Below are positions 27,425-34,934 of a stretch of DNA of 64,000 nt, one piece after another. The first letter of the stretch is position 1; each line of letters starts with the position of its first letter. The position numbers and the translations under genes are program-made. Source of the stretch: Pseudophaeobacter arcticus DSM 23566 (lineage in GTDB: Bacteria; Pseudomonadota; Alphaproteobacteria; Rhodobacterales; Rhodobacteraceae); the NCBI RefSeq assembly GCF_000473205.1, contig NZ_KI421507.1:299074-363073 (forward strand), read 5' to 3'. The notes under the pieces are model-generated. The model had not been told where the DNA came from. It saw nothing but the letters and a program-made list of their open reading frames with translations, and did not search any database.

Positions 27425-29080
27425 ATGAGTATTCTGCTTCGTATCGGTCAATTTGGAGCCTTTAATGTAGCCTTGGGCGATGGGACACCTATCTCGTTAG
27501 GAGCAAAGCATCAGGCGCTTTTGGCCCTGTTGTGCATGGCAGAATCGGGGGTCCGTACGCGCGCTTTTCTAGAGCAGACCCTGTGGAGTTTGGCCCAGCC
27601 CGAACAGGCCAAAGCCAGCCTCAGAACCGCCTTGTCAACGCTCAGGCGCCATTTGGGACCCATGATCGCCCCGGTTATCAGTGCCAATAGGGAAAGGGTG
27701 ATGTTAGACCTGAGCAGGGTGTCCTTTGAGGAATGCGCGCGCGAGGCCGAATTCATGGAGGGGTTTGAACTGCCCTATGAGGCAAATTTTGCCAGGTGGC
27801 TGCAACACACCCGGATCGAGATCGGGCGAAGCTCTAACCGCAATGGCAAGCCTCGCCAGCAGGAACGACGCCCACGGCCCGAGAGCCTTTTGCCGCTGAT
27901 TGCGGTGCTTCCCTTTGTGCAATGGGCGCCGGGTGAAGATGCCTCCCCGCTGGGGTCACTGATTGCAGAGGAGCTGTCGCGCAGTCTGTCGCGCAGTCAG
28001 GCCTTTACCGTCACCTCATATTTGGCATCCCGTCAGTTTGATTTGGCCCGGGTGCGCCCATCAGAGGTTTCGGCTGTCGCTGGGGTGAAATACTTGGTCT
28101 CCGGCTCTGTGCGGGCAAATGGGCAGGTCATGTCCACCGAGATCGAGCTCCACGATGCCGAGCGGGAACAGGTGATCTGGTCCCGGCACTTTGAGGGGCC
28201 ATTGCCGGATTTGTTGGCCGGTCGCAGCGAAGCTCTTTGTGCCGCGACCCAGCAGATTGGCCAGACCCTGGTTGGAGAGGCGGTTCGGATCGCGGCTTTT
28301 AAACCGCTCCCCAGTCTCGAAGGACATATGCTCTTGATGGCTGCGATCTCGATGATGCAGGAGATGACGCCTGACCGCTTTGGACGCGCCCGTGAAATTC
28401 TGAAGGTTCTGCTCGACCGGGATCCCAAACACCCCCTGGTGCTGACCTGGATGGGTTTTTGGCATGTGCTGCGGGTTCAGAAAGGCTTTTCCACTGATCG
28501 TCAGATGGATGCGGGGCTGGCCAGCCAATATGCCGGTGCCGCGCTTGCGGCCGATCCCTGTTTTTCGTTGGCGCATACGCTTAAGGGGGCGATTTCCAGT
28601 CATCTGCTTTTTGATTTTGACATGGCGCAGGACTCCTATGATCTGGCGTTAAAGGATAACCCAAACGAAGCTTTGGCAGTTTTGCTGAAGGGGGCGACCT
28701 GGGCCTATCAGGGACGCCCGCTCGAGGCGGTTGAACTCACCGATGCGGCAAGGCGGCTTACGCCTCTGGGACCGCAAAAATATTATTTCGACTCGGTCTC
28801 CGCCTCCGCCAATCTGTCCGCCCATAACTATGACCGCGCCATTGAGCTGGCAGAGCGATCGCTGGAAGCCAATGCAGCCTATCCTGCCAGTCTCCGGACC
28901 AAGGCGATCGCTCTACAGCTCTCTGGTCGCTTGGGAGAGGCGCGCAAGGCGGTTCAGAACCTTATGGCCACCTCACCAAAGTTCAACCTGGCCCAGTACC
29001 ACCGGGAACATCCGGGCGGCGCCTCTCTGGAAGGCAACGAATGGGCTGATGCCTTGAAACAAGCTGGTGTTCCGGCCTGA
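27425..29080 (+). CDS. Winged-helix regulator with TolB-like and TPR domains
   Basis: 551 residues. Residues 1-95 resemble the OmpR/SARP-type DNA-binding domain (FGAFNVALGDGTPISLGAKHQALLALL pattern and ASLRTALSTLRRHLG). Residues about 150-260 match the TolB-like segment found in CadC/adenylate-cyclase-associated regulators (IAVLPFVQW, YLVSGSVR, VIWSRHF). The remainder is alpha-helical with tetratricopeptide-like repeats (about 300-520). No transmembrane helix is seen, so it appears cytoplasmic. It probably senses a protein or ligand and controls nearby or distant genes. ATG 27425 is preferred over the GTG at 27416; the ribosome site is weak. Confidence 0.78.
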   Translation: MSILLRIGQFGAFNVALGDGTPISLGAKHQALLALLCMAESGVRTRAFLEQTLWSLAQPEQAKASLRTALSTLRRHLGPMIAPVISANRERVMLDLSRVSFEECAREAEFMEGFELPYEANFARWLQHTRIEIGRSSNRNGKPRQQERRPRPESLLPLIAVLPFVQWAPGEDASPLGSLIAEELSRSLSRSQAFTVTSYLASRQFDLARVRPSEVSAVAGVKYLVSGSVRANGQVMSTEIELHDAEREQVIWSRHFEGPLPDLLAGRSEALCAATQQIGQTLVGEAVRIAAFKPLPSLEGHMLLMAAISMMQEMTPDRFGRAREILKVLLDRDPKHPLVLTWMGFWHVLRVQKGFSTDRQMDAGLASQYAGAALAADPCFSLAHTLKGAISSHLLFDFDMAQDSYDLALKDNPNEALAVLLKGATWAYQGRPLEAVELTDAARRLTPLGPQKYYFDSVSASANLSAHNYDRAIELAERSLEANAAYPASLRTKAIALQLSGRLGEARKAVQNLMATSPKFNLAQYHREHPGGASLEGNEWADALKQAGVPA

Positions 29081-29167
29081 GCCCCGCTAGCGGGTACATG
29101 AATCCCTGCCGTGGTGTGGGCGGGTAAACGTGATCACAGGTTCAGAACGCCTGTGCTCCGCGCCCAC

Positions 29168-29197
29168 TGTCCTTCCTGAAATTGTCCTTCCTGAAAT
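29168..29197. repeat. 15-bp tandem duplication
   Basis: TGTCCTTCCTGAAAT occurs twice in direct succession in the non-coding gap before the oxidoreductase gene. Confidence 0.7.
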
Positions 29198-29299
29198 TGC
29201 GCTGTATCCTGCCGTCAAACCCAAAGACGCTTGGCTGCATATCCCTTGCTGTACAGAAAAAGCGTGCGAGAGGACAGATTTCACGAGGAACAGGTCACA

Positions 29300-30310
29300 A
29301 TGAAAGCCATTACATACCGCGCCTTTGGCGCTGCATCTGAGGTCTTGCAGGTGGAAGACCTGCCAGCCCCCCGCCCCGCCGCAGGAGAGGTCCTGGTAGA
29401 TGTCGTCTTTACCGGAGTGAACCCATCGGATGTCAAAACCCGCACCCGAGGGCAGCCGGGGCTCCAGGGCTTTCCGTGGGACTATATCATTCCCCACAGT
29501 GACGGCTCCGGTGTGATCTCAGCCGTGGGGGAGGGAGTCTCTCGCAGCCGCGTTGGAGAGCGGGTATGGATCTGGAATGGCCAGTTTCGCCGCCCCTGCG
29601 GAACTGCGGCGCAACAAATCGCGCTGCCGTCTGAGCAGGCCGTCACCCTGCCTGATACGGTGAGCCTGGAGGTGGGGGCAATCCTGGGGATTCCTGGGCT
29701 TACGGCGTGTCATGCGGTTTTTGGCCAGGGAGAGGTGGCAGACAAGACCGTTTTGGTGCAGGGCGGGGCAGGGACTGTTGGGCTTTTGGCGGTGCAACTG
29801 GCCAAATGGGGCGGTGCGCGCGTCATTGCGACCTGCGGTGCCACGGGGCGGGATCGTGCCCTTGCAGCCGGCGCCGATGTGGTGTTGGACTACCGCGCCA
29901 AAGATCTGGCCGCGCAAATTCTGCAAGCCAACAGCGCAATGCCTGTGGATCTCATTGTGGAGGTCGAGTTTGGCCTCAACATTGAAACAGATGCGCAGGT
30001 GATTGCCGAAAATGGCTGTATCGCCGCCTATGGCTCTGCCCAGGAGATGTCACCACGCCTTCCCTTTGTGACGCTTCTTTTTAAGGCTGTTCGGCTGGAA
30101 ATCATTCTTGTCTATTTGCTCACCGAAGCAGAAAGAGCCGCTGCGATCTTTCGTTTGCATGCTGCTTTGAGTGCAGGGGCGCTGCGCTTTGATATTCAAA
30201 AGGTCTATAATTTATCAGAGGCTTGTCGTGCCCACGAGGCCGTAGAGGCAGGGGCGCGGCAGGGGGCAGTCCTGATCCAGATGGGAGAAAACCTGTCGGA
30301 ACAAGATTAG
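29300..30310 (+). CDS. NADPH:quinone reductase-like medium-chain dehydrogenase
   Basis: 336 residues of the zinc-less MDR/QOR type. It has an N-terminal GroES-like domain and a Rossmann fold with GGAGTVGLLAVQLA near 152-165. Zinc ligands are absent. Likely activity is NADPH-dependent reduction of quinones or enones. ATG 29300 gives the MKAITYRAFG start typical of the family; an upstream frame extension to 29231 is not supported. It is followed by a long hairpin and then tRNA-Gln. Confidence 0.85.
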   Translation: MKAITYRAFGAASEVLQVEDLPAPRPAAGEVLVDVVFTGVNPSDVKTRTRGQPGLQGFPWDYIIPHSDGSGVISAVGEGVSRSRVGERVWIWNGQFRRPCGTAAQQIALPSEQAVTLPDTVSLEVGAILGIPGLTACHAVFGQGEVADKTVLVQGGAGTVGLLAVQLAKWGGARVIATCGATGRDRALAAGADVVLDYRAKDLAAQILQANSAMPVDLIVEVEFGLNIETDAQVIAENGCIAAYGSAQEMSPRLPFVTLLFKAVRLEIILVYLLTEAERAAAIFRLHAALSAGALRFDIQKVYNLSEACRAHEAVEAGARQGAVLIQMGENLSEQD

Positions 30311-30317
30311 TTCCGCA

Positions 30318-30375
30318 GGGCGCAAGAGGACGGGTGGGAAAAGTTTCGGGTTTTTCCAAAATCCCTCTTGCGCCC
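30318..30375. terminator. Long hairpin between oxidoreductase and tRNA-Gln
   Basis: GGGCGCAAGAGG (30318-30329) pairs perfectly with CCTCTTGCGCCC (30364-30375), and an inner stem GGAAAA/TTTTCC (30337-30342 with 30352-30357) lies within. It probably ends the upstream transcript. Confidence 0.65.
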
Positions 30376-30408
30376 CCCCGAAACTCGCACTAGAACGCGG
30401 CTCACTGA

Positions 30409-30483
30409 TGGGGTGTGGCCAAGTGGTAAGGCAACAGTTTTTGGTACTGAAGATCGTAGGTTCGAATCCTACCACCCCAGCCA
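30409..30483 (+). tRNA. tRNA-Gln (anticodon TTG), CCA encoded
   Basis: Acceptor TGGGGTG pairs with CACCCCA. The D arm is GCC-AAGTGGTAA-GGC. The anticodon loop TTTTGGT gives TTG, and the T arm is GTAGG-TTCGAAT-CCTAC. Discriminator G at 30480 is followed by an encoded CCA. It decodes CAA glutamine codons. Mobile-element remnants begin right after it. Confidence 0.95.
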
Positions 30484-31005
30484 GTACTTTCCAGCCATAG
30501 ACGTAAGAGCGACGGAGCCCCGACTGGCCCCAAATCGCCCCCGTTTCTGCCCCAGTGGTTTCGGGTCGTCTGGGTGGCGCTGGTGAGGCTCATGGTGATG
30601 TACTTGCCCCCTGCAGAGTTGACCCCTCCCGCTGTGGGAGAGGCCTTTGACGTTATGCCTGAGTATAGTGGGGCAGAGGGATAAGTAATGGAAGAGAAGG
30701 GAAGAAGAACCCCTGAGACGACCCGGTTCCCCCACCCCCAGATCCTAGATACGCTAACCTCTCGTTGAAGAGGCGCTGACGGACCTCCTCCCCTCTGTTA
30801 CCTAGGGTCTAGGAGGGGGAAGGGAATAGGTATAAGTATTGAATAGAAGGCGTAGGGGAGAGACCCCAGGTTCTTCCTTCCTTACCTAGAAGAAAGGTGA
30901 CCTATGGGAGACATAGAGAACCCCTGGCACTCCCGCCCCATAGACGTCCACCGCTGGTCAGACCATCCTGAGGTCGCGGGCCTATGCGATCGGATCTGAC
31001 TAACT
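30484..31005. other. Unassigned sequence downstream of tRNA-Gln
   Basis: About 520 bases with different composition from the flanks (many CCTC/GGGG and AGG tracts) and a weak hairpin (TCCTCCCC with GGAGGGGGA, about 30786-30823). No open frame here has a believable start and product. No copy of the tRNA 3' end is seen that would mark an attachment site. Confidence 0.35.
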
Positions 31006-31416
31006 CTAATCAGATACCAGCCCCTGGCGCCAAGGTTTACTATTTCGTCTGGGCCTTTGGGGTCTCCAAAAGTTGATAACCTCGAACTCCTTTTTTGAGA
31101 CCAGATACTTCCAAGTTTCACCTGTATAGGTGACGTGCTCATTGGAAAGAGGGGAGAACGTCGCCAGATAATTTCGCTTACACTCAAGAAGAACATAGGT
31201 GTTCATCTCCAGATGACGCTCCATTGTATACTTGAAACCATCGCTGGGTCTTTCAAACTCCTCATAGGGGCGAACAGCTTCGACGACTTGTCTCCTAATT
31301 TCAAGATCTTCGACCGGATTACAATTTGACTCAGACAAGTACAAACTCTGGCATGATGCACATACTAAGAGCGCAGCCATAGATAGATTTTTTATGCTAG
31401 TCCCCGTACCTACCAT
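31006..31416 (-). CDS. Orphan small lipoprotein-like protein
   Basis: 136 residues that I cannot assign to a family. The N-terminus (KNLSMAALLVCASCQ) looks like a lipoprotein signal, with an imperfect lipobox CAS-C. The mature part is charged and rich in Glu, Tyr and Asn and includes a conserved-looking ETWKYLVSKKEFEVINFW segment. AAGGGG lies seven bases before the ATG at 31416, which supports translation. Base composition is lower in GC than neighbouring genes, so it may have been acquired with the mobile region beside tRNA-Gln. Confidence 0.5.
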   Translation of the reverse strand: MVGTGTSIKNLSMAALLVCASCQSLYLSESNCNPVEDLEIRRQVVEAVRPYEEFERPSDGFKYTMERHLEMNTYVLLECKRNYLATFSPLSNEHVTYTGETWKYLVSKKEFEVINFWRPQRPRRNSKPWRQGLVSD

Positions 31417-31449
31417 TCTAGTACCCCTTTGAAATTCAATCTTTTAAAT

Positions 31450-31641
31450 TCACTTCAGCCTAAACGGCTCAACTGGCCTTCCAGTCCCTTGTTCATGTTG
31501 GGCTTTTCTGCGCAGATACCCCTCTGACCTAGCAACCTGCCTGAAGGCCACATAGTCTTGGACGTACTCCGCCTCAGGGTCGACCTCATCCAGCCCATAG
31601 AACTGGTTCGATGTTGGCAGCGCCACCCCGCACACCCGCTC
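31450..31641 (-). pseudogene. C-terminal fragment of an unknown gene cut by the IS
   Basis: The minus-strand frame reads about 62 residues (RVCGVALPTSNQFYGLDEV and EYVQDYVAFRQVARSEG patterns) up to a stop at 31450 and runs into the left inverted repeat of the IS3 element. The matching upstream part is not found on the other side of the IS, so the gene is broken and its front end is lost. Confidence 0.45.
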
Positions 31642-31679
31642 TGGACCTGTCACGCTTTCGTGCCGCTCCACGTGCTCGC

Positions 31680-32579
31680 TTAAGCCACCTTTCGTTCGAA
31701 GGCGACAGGGCTTTTCCAGCCCAGTGCTGAATGGCGGCGGCGCGGATTGTAGAAGCCGTTGATGTATTCGAAGATCGCCATCTCGGCCTGCCGCCGTGTT
31801 TCCCATGAATGCCGCCAAATCAGTTCGGCCTTGATGGTTTTGAAGAACGTCTCGACTGCAGCGTTATCGTAGCAATTGCCTTTGCCACTCATGGACACTT
31901 TGAAGCCGTGCTGTCGCAAGATCTGTCGATAGTCGTGCGAACAATATTGCGATCCGCGATCCGTGTGATGGATGCAGCCCTTCGGCGGCCCCCGGAAGGC
32001 TATTGCCATGTTCAACGCACGGATCGCCAGGTCCCGCTTCATCCTGTTACTCACCGCCCAGCCGATCACGCGCCTTGAATGCAGATCCAGTATCACAGCG
32101 AGATACAACCAACCTTCACGCGTCCAGATATAGCTGATGTCCATTGCCCGGCAGGGTATTTCCGTAGGAAATGTCCCGAGAGGGGCCGCCCACTTCTGGT
32201 TTGGCCCATCAGCGTTGAAGTCCCGGTCCAACAGGTTCGGCGCGATGTTGAACTTATGATTGCTGTCTGTAGTCACCTTGTGTTTGCGCGTTCTGATGAC
32301 CGATATGCCGTTCTGGCGCATCAAGCGACCCACGCGACGATGACCAATAACCAGTCCGATCTCTTTCAATTCCTCAGTCATGCGCGGCCTGCCATAACTG
32401 CCAAGGCTGAGACGGGATTGTTCTTTGATATGCGCCAGCGTGACCAGGTCGGACCGTTGTCTGCGGCTGGCAGGGCGACTGCGGAATGCCCGCAACCCAC
32501 GTGAACTGACCCCCATGACACCGCACATCCGGCCGATAGAGAACGCAGATCGGTGTTCCTCAATGAACCTAAACCTCAC
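31680..32579 (-). CDS. IS3-family transposase OrfB (DDE integrase domain)
   Basis: 299 residues with an HTH_21 segment and rve-type catalytic domain. The acidic triad is visible: Asp147 (MDISYI), Asp207 (HHTDRGSQ) and Glu243 (NAAVETFF), giving the DD35E spacing. It begins with GTG overlapping the orfA TGA (GTGA), so expression is by coupling or by -1 slippage to make OrfAB. Fifteen residues (132-146, encoded at 32142-32186) lie between KWA and MDISY, where relatives usually have only KWAxDISY. The insert stays in frame but may impair activity. Confidence 0.92.
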   Translation of the reverse strand: MRFRFIEEHRSAFSIGRMCGVMGVSSRGLRAFRSRPASRRQRSDLVTLAHIKEQSRLSLGSYGRPRMTEELKEIGLVIGHRRVGRLMRQNGISVIRTRKHKVTTDSNHKFNIAPNLLDRDFNADGPNQKWAAPLGTFPTEIPCRAMDISYIWTREGWLYLAVILDLHSRRVIGWAVSNRMKRDLAIRALNMAIAFRGPPKGCIHHTDRGSQYCSHDYRQILRQHGFKVSMSGKGNCYDNAAVETFFKTIKAELIWRHSWETRRQAEMAIFEYINGFYNPRRRHSALGWKSPVAFERKVA

Positions 32580-32851
32580 GGCTTTTGGCTCGCGAAGAAC
32601 ACCGTGGCCTTTTTTAAGATTTCCCGCTCCTCCTTGAGAATGCGGTTCTCGCGCCGAAGCCGGTCATTCTCTTGGGCGAGGCCTAAATCCTCTTTCGTCA
32701 CCACACCCGTGTCTCTGTATGCCGTGATCCATTTGTTCAGCGTCGACATGCCCACACCTAGGTCATCAGCTACCTGATTGCGCGTTAGCCCACTGGTCAG
32801 TGCTATCCGCACCGCATCCTGGCGAAATTCGTCCGTCCGTTTCAGTCCCAT
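32576..32851 (-). CDS. IS3-family transposase OrfA (helix-turn-helix)
   Basis: 91 residues. The N-terminal helix-turn-helix (FRQDAVRIALTSGLTRNQVADDLGVGMSTLNKWI pattern) binds the IS ends. A C-terminal leucine-zipper region (LGLAQENDRLRRENRILKEEREILKKAT pattern) supports dimerisation. The ATG at 32851 follows GGAGATGAAC in the transposon end. The stop overlaps the orfB GTG. Confidence 0.92.
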   Translation of the reverse strand: MGLKRTDEFRQDAVRIALTSGLTRNQVADDLGVGMSTLNKWITAYRDTGVVTKEDLGLAQENDRLRRENRILKEEREILKKATVFFASQKP

Positions 32852-32914
32852 AGTTCATCTCCTTTGTTGCAGTAAATGCTATCAAAGGAGCGGCATCAAA
32901 CCGCGACAGGTCCA

Positions 32915-33290
32915 GGCCGTATCTCGGCGTTATCAAACTTCGCGTAGGAGAAATCTTGGCCGAGGGCCATCCGGAAGACAGCAGTGAAAACCGTGCCGTT
33001 CCTAAAAATCTGGGCGCCAAGACGGTGATCGAATGGGAGCGCAAAGAGCGGCGTTTTGGTCTGGCAGGGCTCTACGATAAAAAGACTGAGCGCGGAAACC
33101 GTGACCGGCGCCTCACCGCAGATGAGCTGATGAATGTGGGGCGGATCGTCAGCAAATACCTCGATGACCAACAGCCATCTCAGACGATGATTTTCGGGGA
33201 GGTGAAAGACGCCTTCGACGATGAGAACAAAAAGCGCCGTGGCGAAGGGCAGCCGGAACCTGTTTGCCCCTCTCGCGAAAGGTATGAAGC
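32915..33290 (+). pseudogene. Truncated transposase-like fragment
   Basis: The plus-strand frame is open from the IS right end to beyond 33290. It reads a charged segment with GLAGLYDKKTERG and FGEVKDAFDDENKKRRG, reminiscent of the N-terminal part of Mu/TniA-type or other rve transposases. It has no start of its own and no catalytic core, and the frame decays after about 33280. The IS removed its front end. The family call is tentative. Confidence 0.4.
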
Positions 33291-33388
33291 ATTCCCCCGG
33301 CGCACCCTATCGCCCTCACGCAGGGTCGCTTGCGTTGCTGTTATATGGGCAGCGCCACAGCAGTGCCATGACGCGCTGCAAACATCAT

Positions 33389-33660
33389 CTATCTGAACTG
33401 GACCCGGAAAGAGGCCCGCTGCTCATCAGGTCCTGCCAATGGTATAGTGTCCAAAAATTGAAATCGCGTTGCGTTGCTTCGCATGGTGGGCACATACTGC
33501 GATGCAGCAACGCTGAAGTTATCATTTGCGAGTGCGTAGAGGGTACGCCGCGCCCCTGTCTTGGTGTCGGGCAGTTCCATGCCGGTGTCGGTAATGTCAG
33601 CCCATTTCAAAGTCTGGATCTCGCCCTGGCGGCAGACGATCATGACGCATCATTATGATC
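33389..33660 (-). pseudogene. Tyrosine recombinase (phage integrase) fragment
   Basis: The minus-strand frame reads RQGEIQTLKWADITDTG and LPDTKTGARR, which matches the box around the first catalytic arginine of tyrosine recombinases (xxGCRxGEIxxLxWxDID... LxxxKTGxxR). Stop codons lie upstream in the same frame and the later catalytic HxxR and Tyr are missing. It is a remnant of an integrase, consistent with an old integration at the nearby tRNA-Gln. Confidence 0.6.
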
Positions 33661-33971
33661 CACCATTCAGCAGCATGTTGCCGTCCGTGGTGTAGCCCAA
33701 GTAAGTGCAAAAGACCCTTGACCCTGGCCATTTAGGAGCAGTCAACTGGTCCAGGCAACGGCGGCGGCTCAATGTGGGCTGTGCGTTGTTGTCAGCGAGG
33801 CAGGGGGGGACGTTGAAAACACATCCCGTTTCGCAGTGACGATGTCCTTTGACCTCTCTGAAATAATCTGTCGTAAGAGCGGTGACTTTAAAAGATTCAA
33901 CTGCGCAACCCGGGTAAAGTACATAGTGTATACACGCGTCGGCACGAGGCCTGATGTTGTAAGAGGTAAGT
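33661..33971. other. Non-coding sequence before the first GNAT gene
   Basis: About 310 bases with no supported gene. It holds a perfect 10-bp palindrome GTGTATACAC at 33926-33935, 36 bases before the next ATG, which could be an operator. Confidence 0.35.
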
Positions 33972-34919
33972 ATGACGTCAAAAGATCTGGGTGAAAATAG
34001 TGGGACCTTTCAGGAACTTAAGGTGTCGTCGAGGCAACAGAAAAGGTCAGATTCACATCTGAAAGTTGATGTATTTCAAGCAGCGACGCATGAGATTTCT
34101 CTGAAAGATCTACCGTTGCTTCAGGAACTGACTGTCGGTGTCTTTTGGCCTCATCGCGACCGGGATCTCGAAATGCTGGTAAAGCTGGGGCAGGGATATC
34201 TTGTTTTGGACGAAATTGGACGCCCTTTGAGTTCTGCCATGAAGTTCGAGATGGGACCGGATTTGGCGATGTTGGGCATGATGATCACCGCACCGCGTTT
34301 GCAAACTCTGGGTACAGGCCGCTGGCTGTTGCAACAGATCATGCAGGACTGCGGGTCGCGTGATATGCGCCTGAGCGCTACGCGCGCGGGCTATCGTTTG
34401 TACAAAAATGCCGGCTTTGAGCCGGTGGCAACGATCCGGCAGCAACAGGGCATCGCGCGGCAGGTTTTGCCTCCGGCTCCACTGCCTCATACGGATGTGC
34501 GTGCTATTGACGATGCCGACTGGGTGGCGCTTCTGGAGCTGGACTTAGGGGCCTATGGCGGTGACCGTAAAAATATCCTTCAGGCGCTGCAGGCCAAGTC
34601 TGACTGTGTTGTCGCAGAACGCGCAGGGCAGATTGTCGGTTATGCGATGATCCGTAACTTTGGCCGCGGCCAGGTGATTGGGCCTGTGGTGGCAGACAGT
34701 GACAGGCTGGCGATACAACTGATCGCCCCGCTGATAGAAAAGCGGTCAGGGGCTTTCCTCCGCATGGATACCCCTGCGGAGGAGGGTGAATTGACTGATT
34801 TTCTATCAGAAGCTGGGCTGGGTTTGTATGATACCGTGACGGAAATGTGCTTGGGCAAACAGAGGCGCGCAACATCGGGTGCCGTAGTATATGGATTGGC
34901 CGCGCACTCCCTGGGGTAA
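33972..34919 (+). CDS. Tandem-domain GNAT acetyltransferase
   Basis: 315 residues. After a basic 35-residue leader, an N-terminal GNAT domain spans about 36-155, with an acetyl-CoA loop variant LQTLGTGRWLLQQIM. A C-terminal second domain (about 165-300) contains YAMIRNFGRGQVIGPVVA and FLRMDTP. The same arrangement and motifs recur in the gene at 38340, so the two are paralogues. AGAGG precedes the ATG. It probably acetylates an amine handled by this catabolic region; the substrate is unknown. It is the first intact gene right of the mobile-element remnants. Confidence 0.8.
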   Translation: MTSKDLGENSGTFQELKVSSRQQKRSDSHLKVDVFQAATHEISLKDLPLLQELTVGVFWPHRDRDLEMLVKLGQGYLVLDEIGRPLSSAMKFEMGPDLAMLGMMITAPRLQTLGTGRWLLQQIMQDCGSRDMRLSATRAGYRLYKNAGFEPVATIRQQQGIARQVLPPAPLPHTDVRAIDDADWVALLELDLGAYGGDRKNILQALQAKSDCVVAERAGQIVGYAMIRNFGRGQVIGPVVADSDRLAIQLIAPLIEKRSGAFLRMDTPAEEGELTDFLSEAGLGLYDTVTEMCLGKQRRATSGAVVYGLAAHSLG

Positions 34920-34934
34920 TGCCGACCCCCAGGG

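Larger units (their letters stand above)
31642..32914 (-). mobile_element. IS3-family insertion sequence, complete
   Basis: 1273 bases bounded by 28-bp inverted repeats beginning TGGACCTGTC (31642-31669 and 32887-32914) with about four to five mismatches. It encodes orfA and orfB on the minus strand in the usual IS3 arrangement. The flanking bases (GCTC on the left, GGCC on the right) do not form a target duplication, which suggests rearrangement after insertion. Confidence 0.9.

Noticed and set aside
30484..33971. A right attachment site matching the tRNA-Gln 3' end
   Set aside because: I looked for the T-arm sequence again downstream and found no copy, so no element boundary can be drawn.
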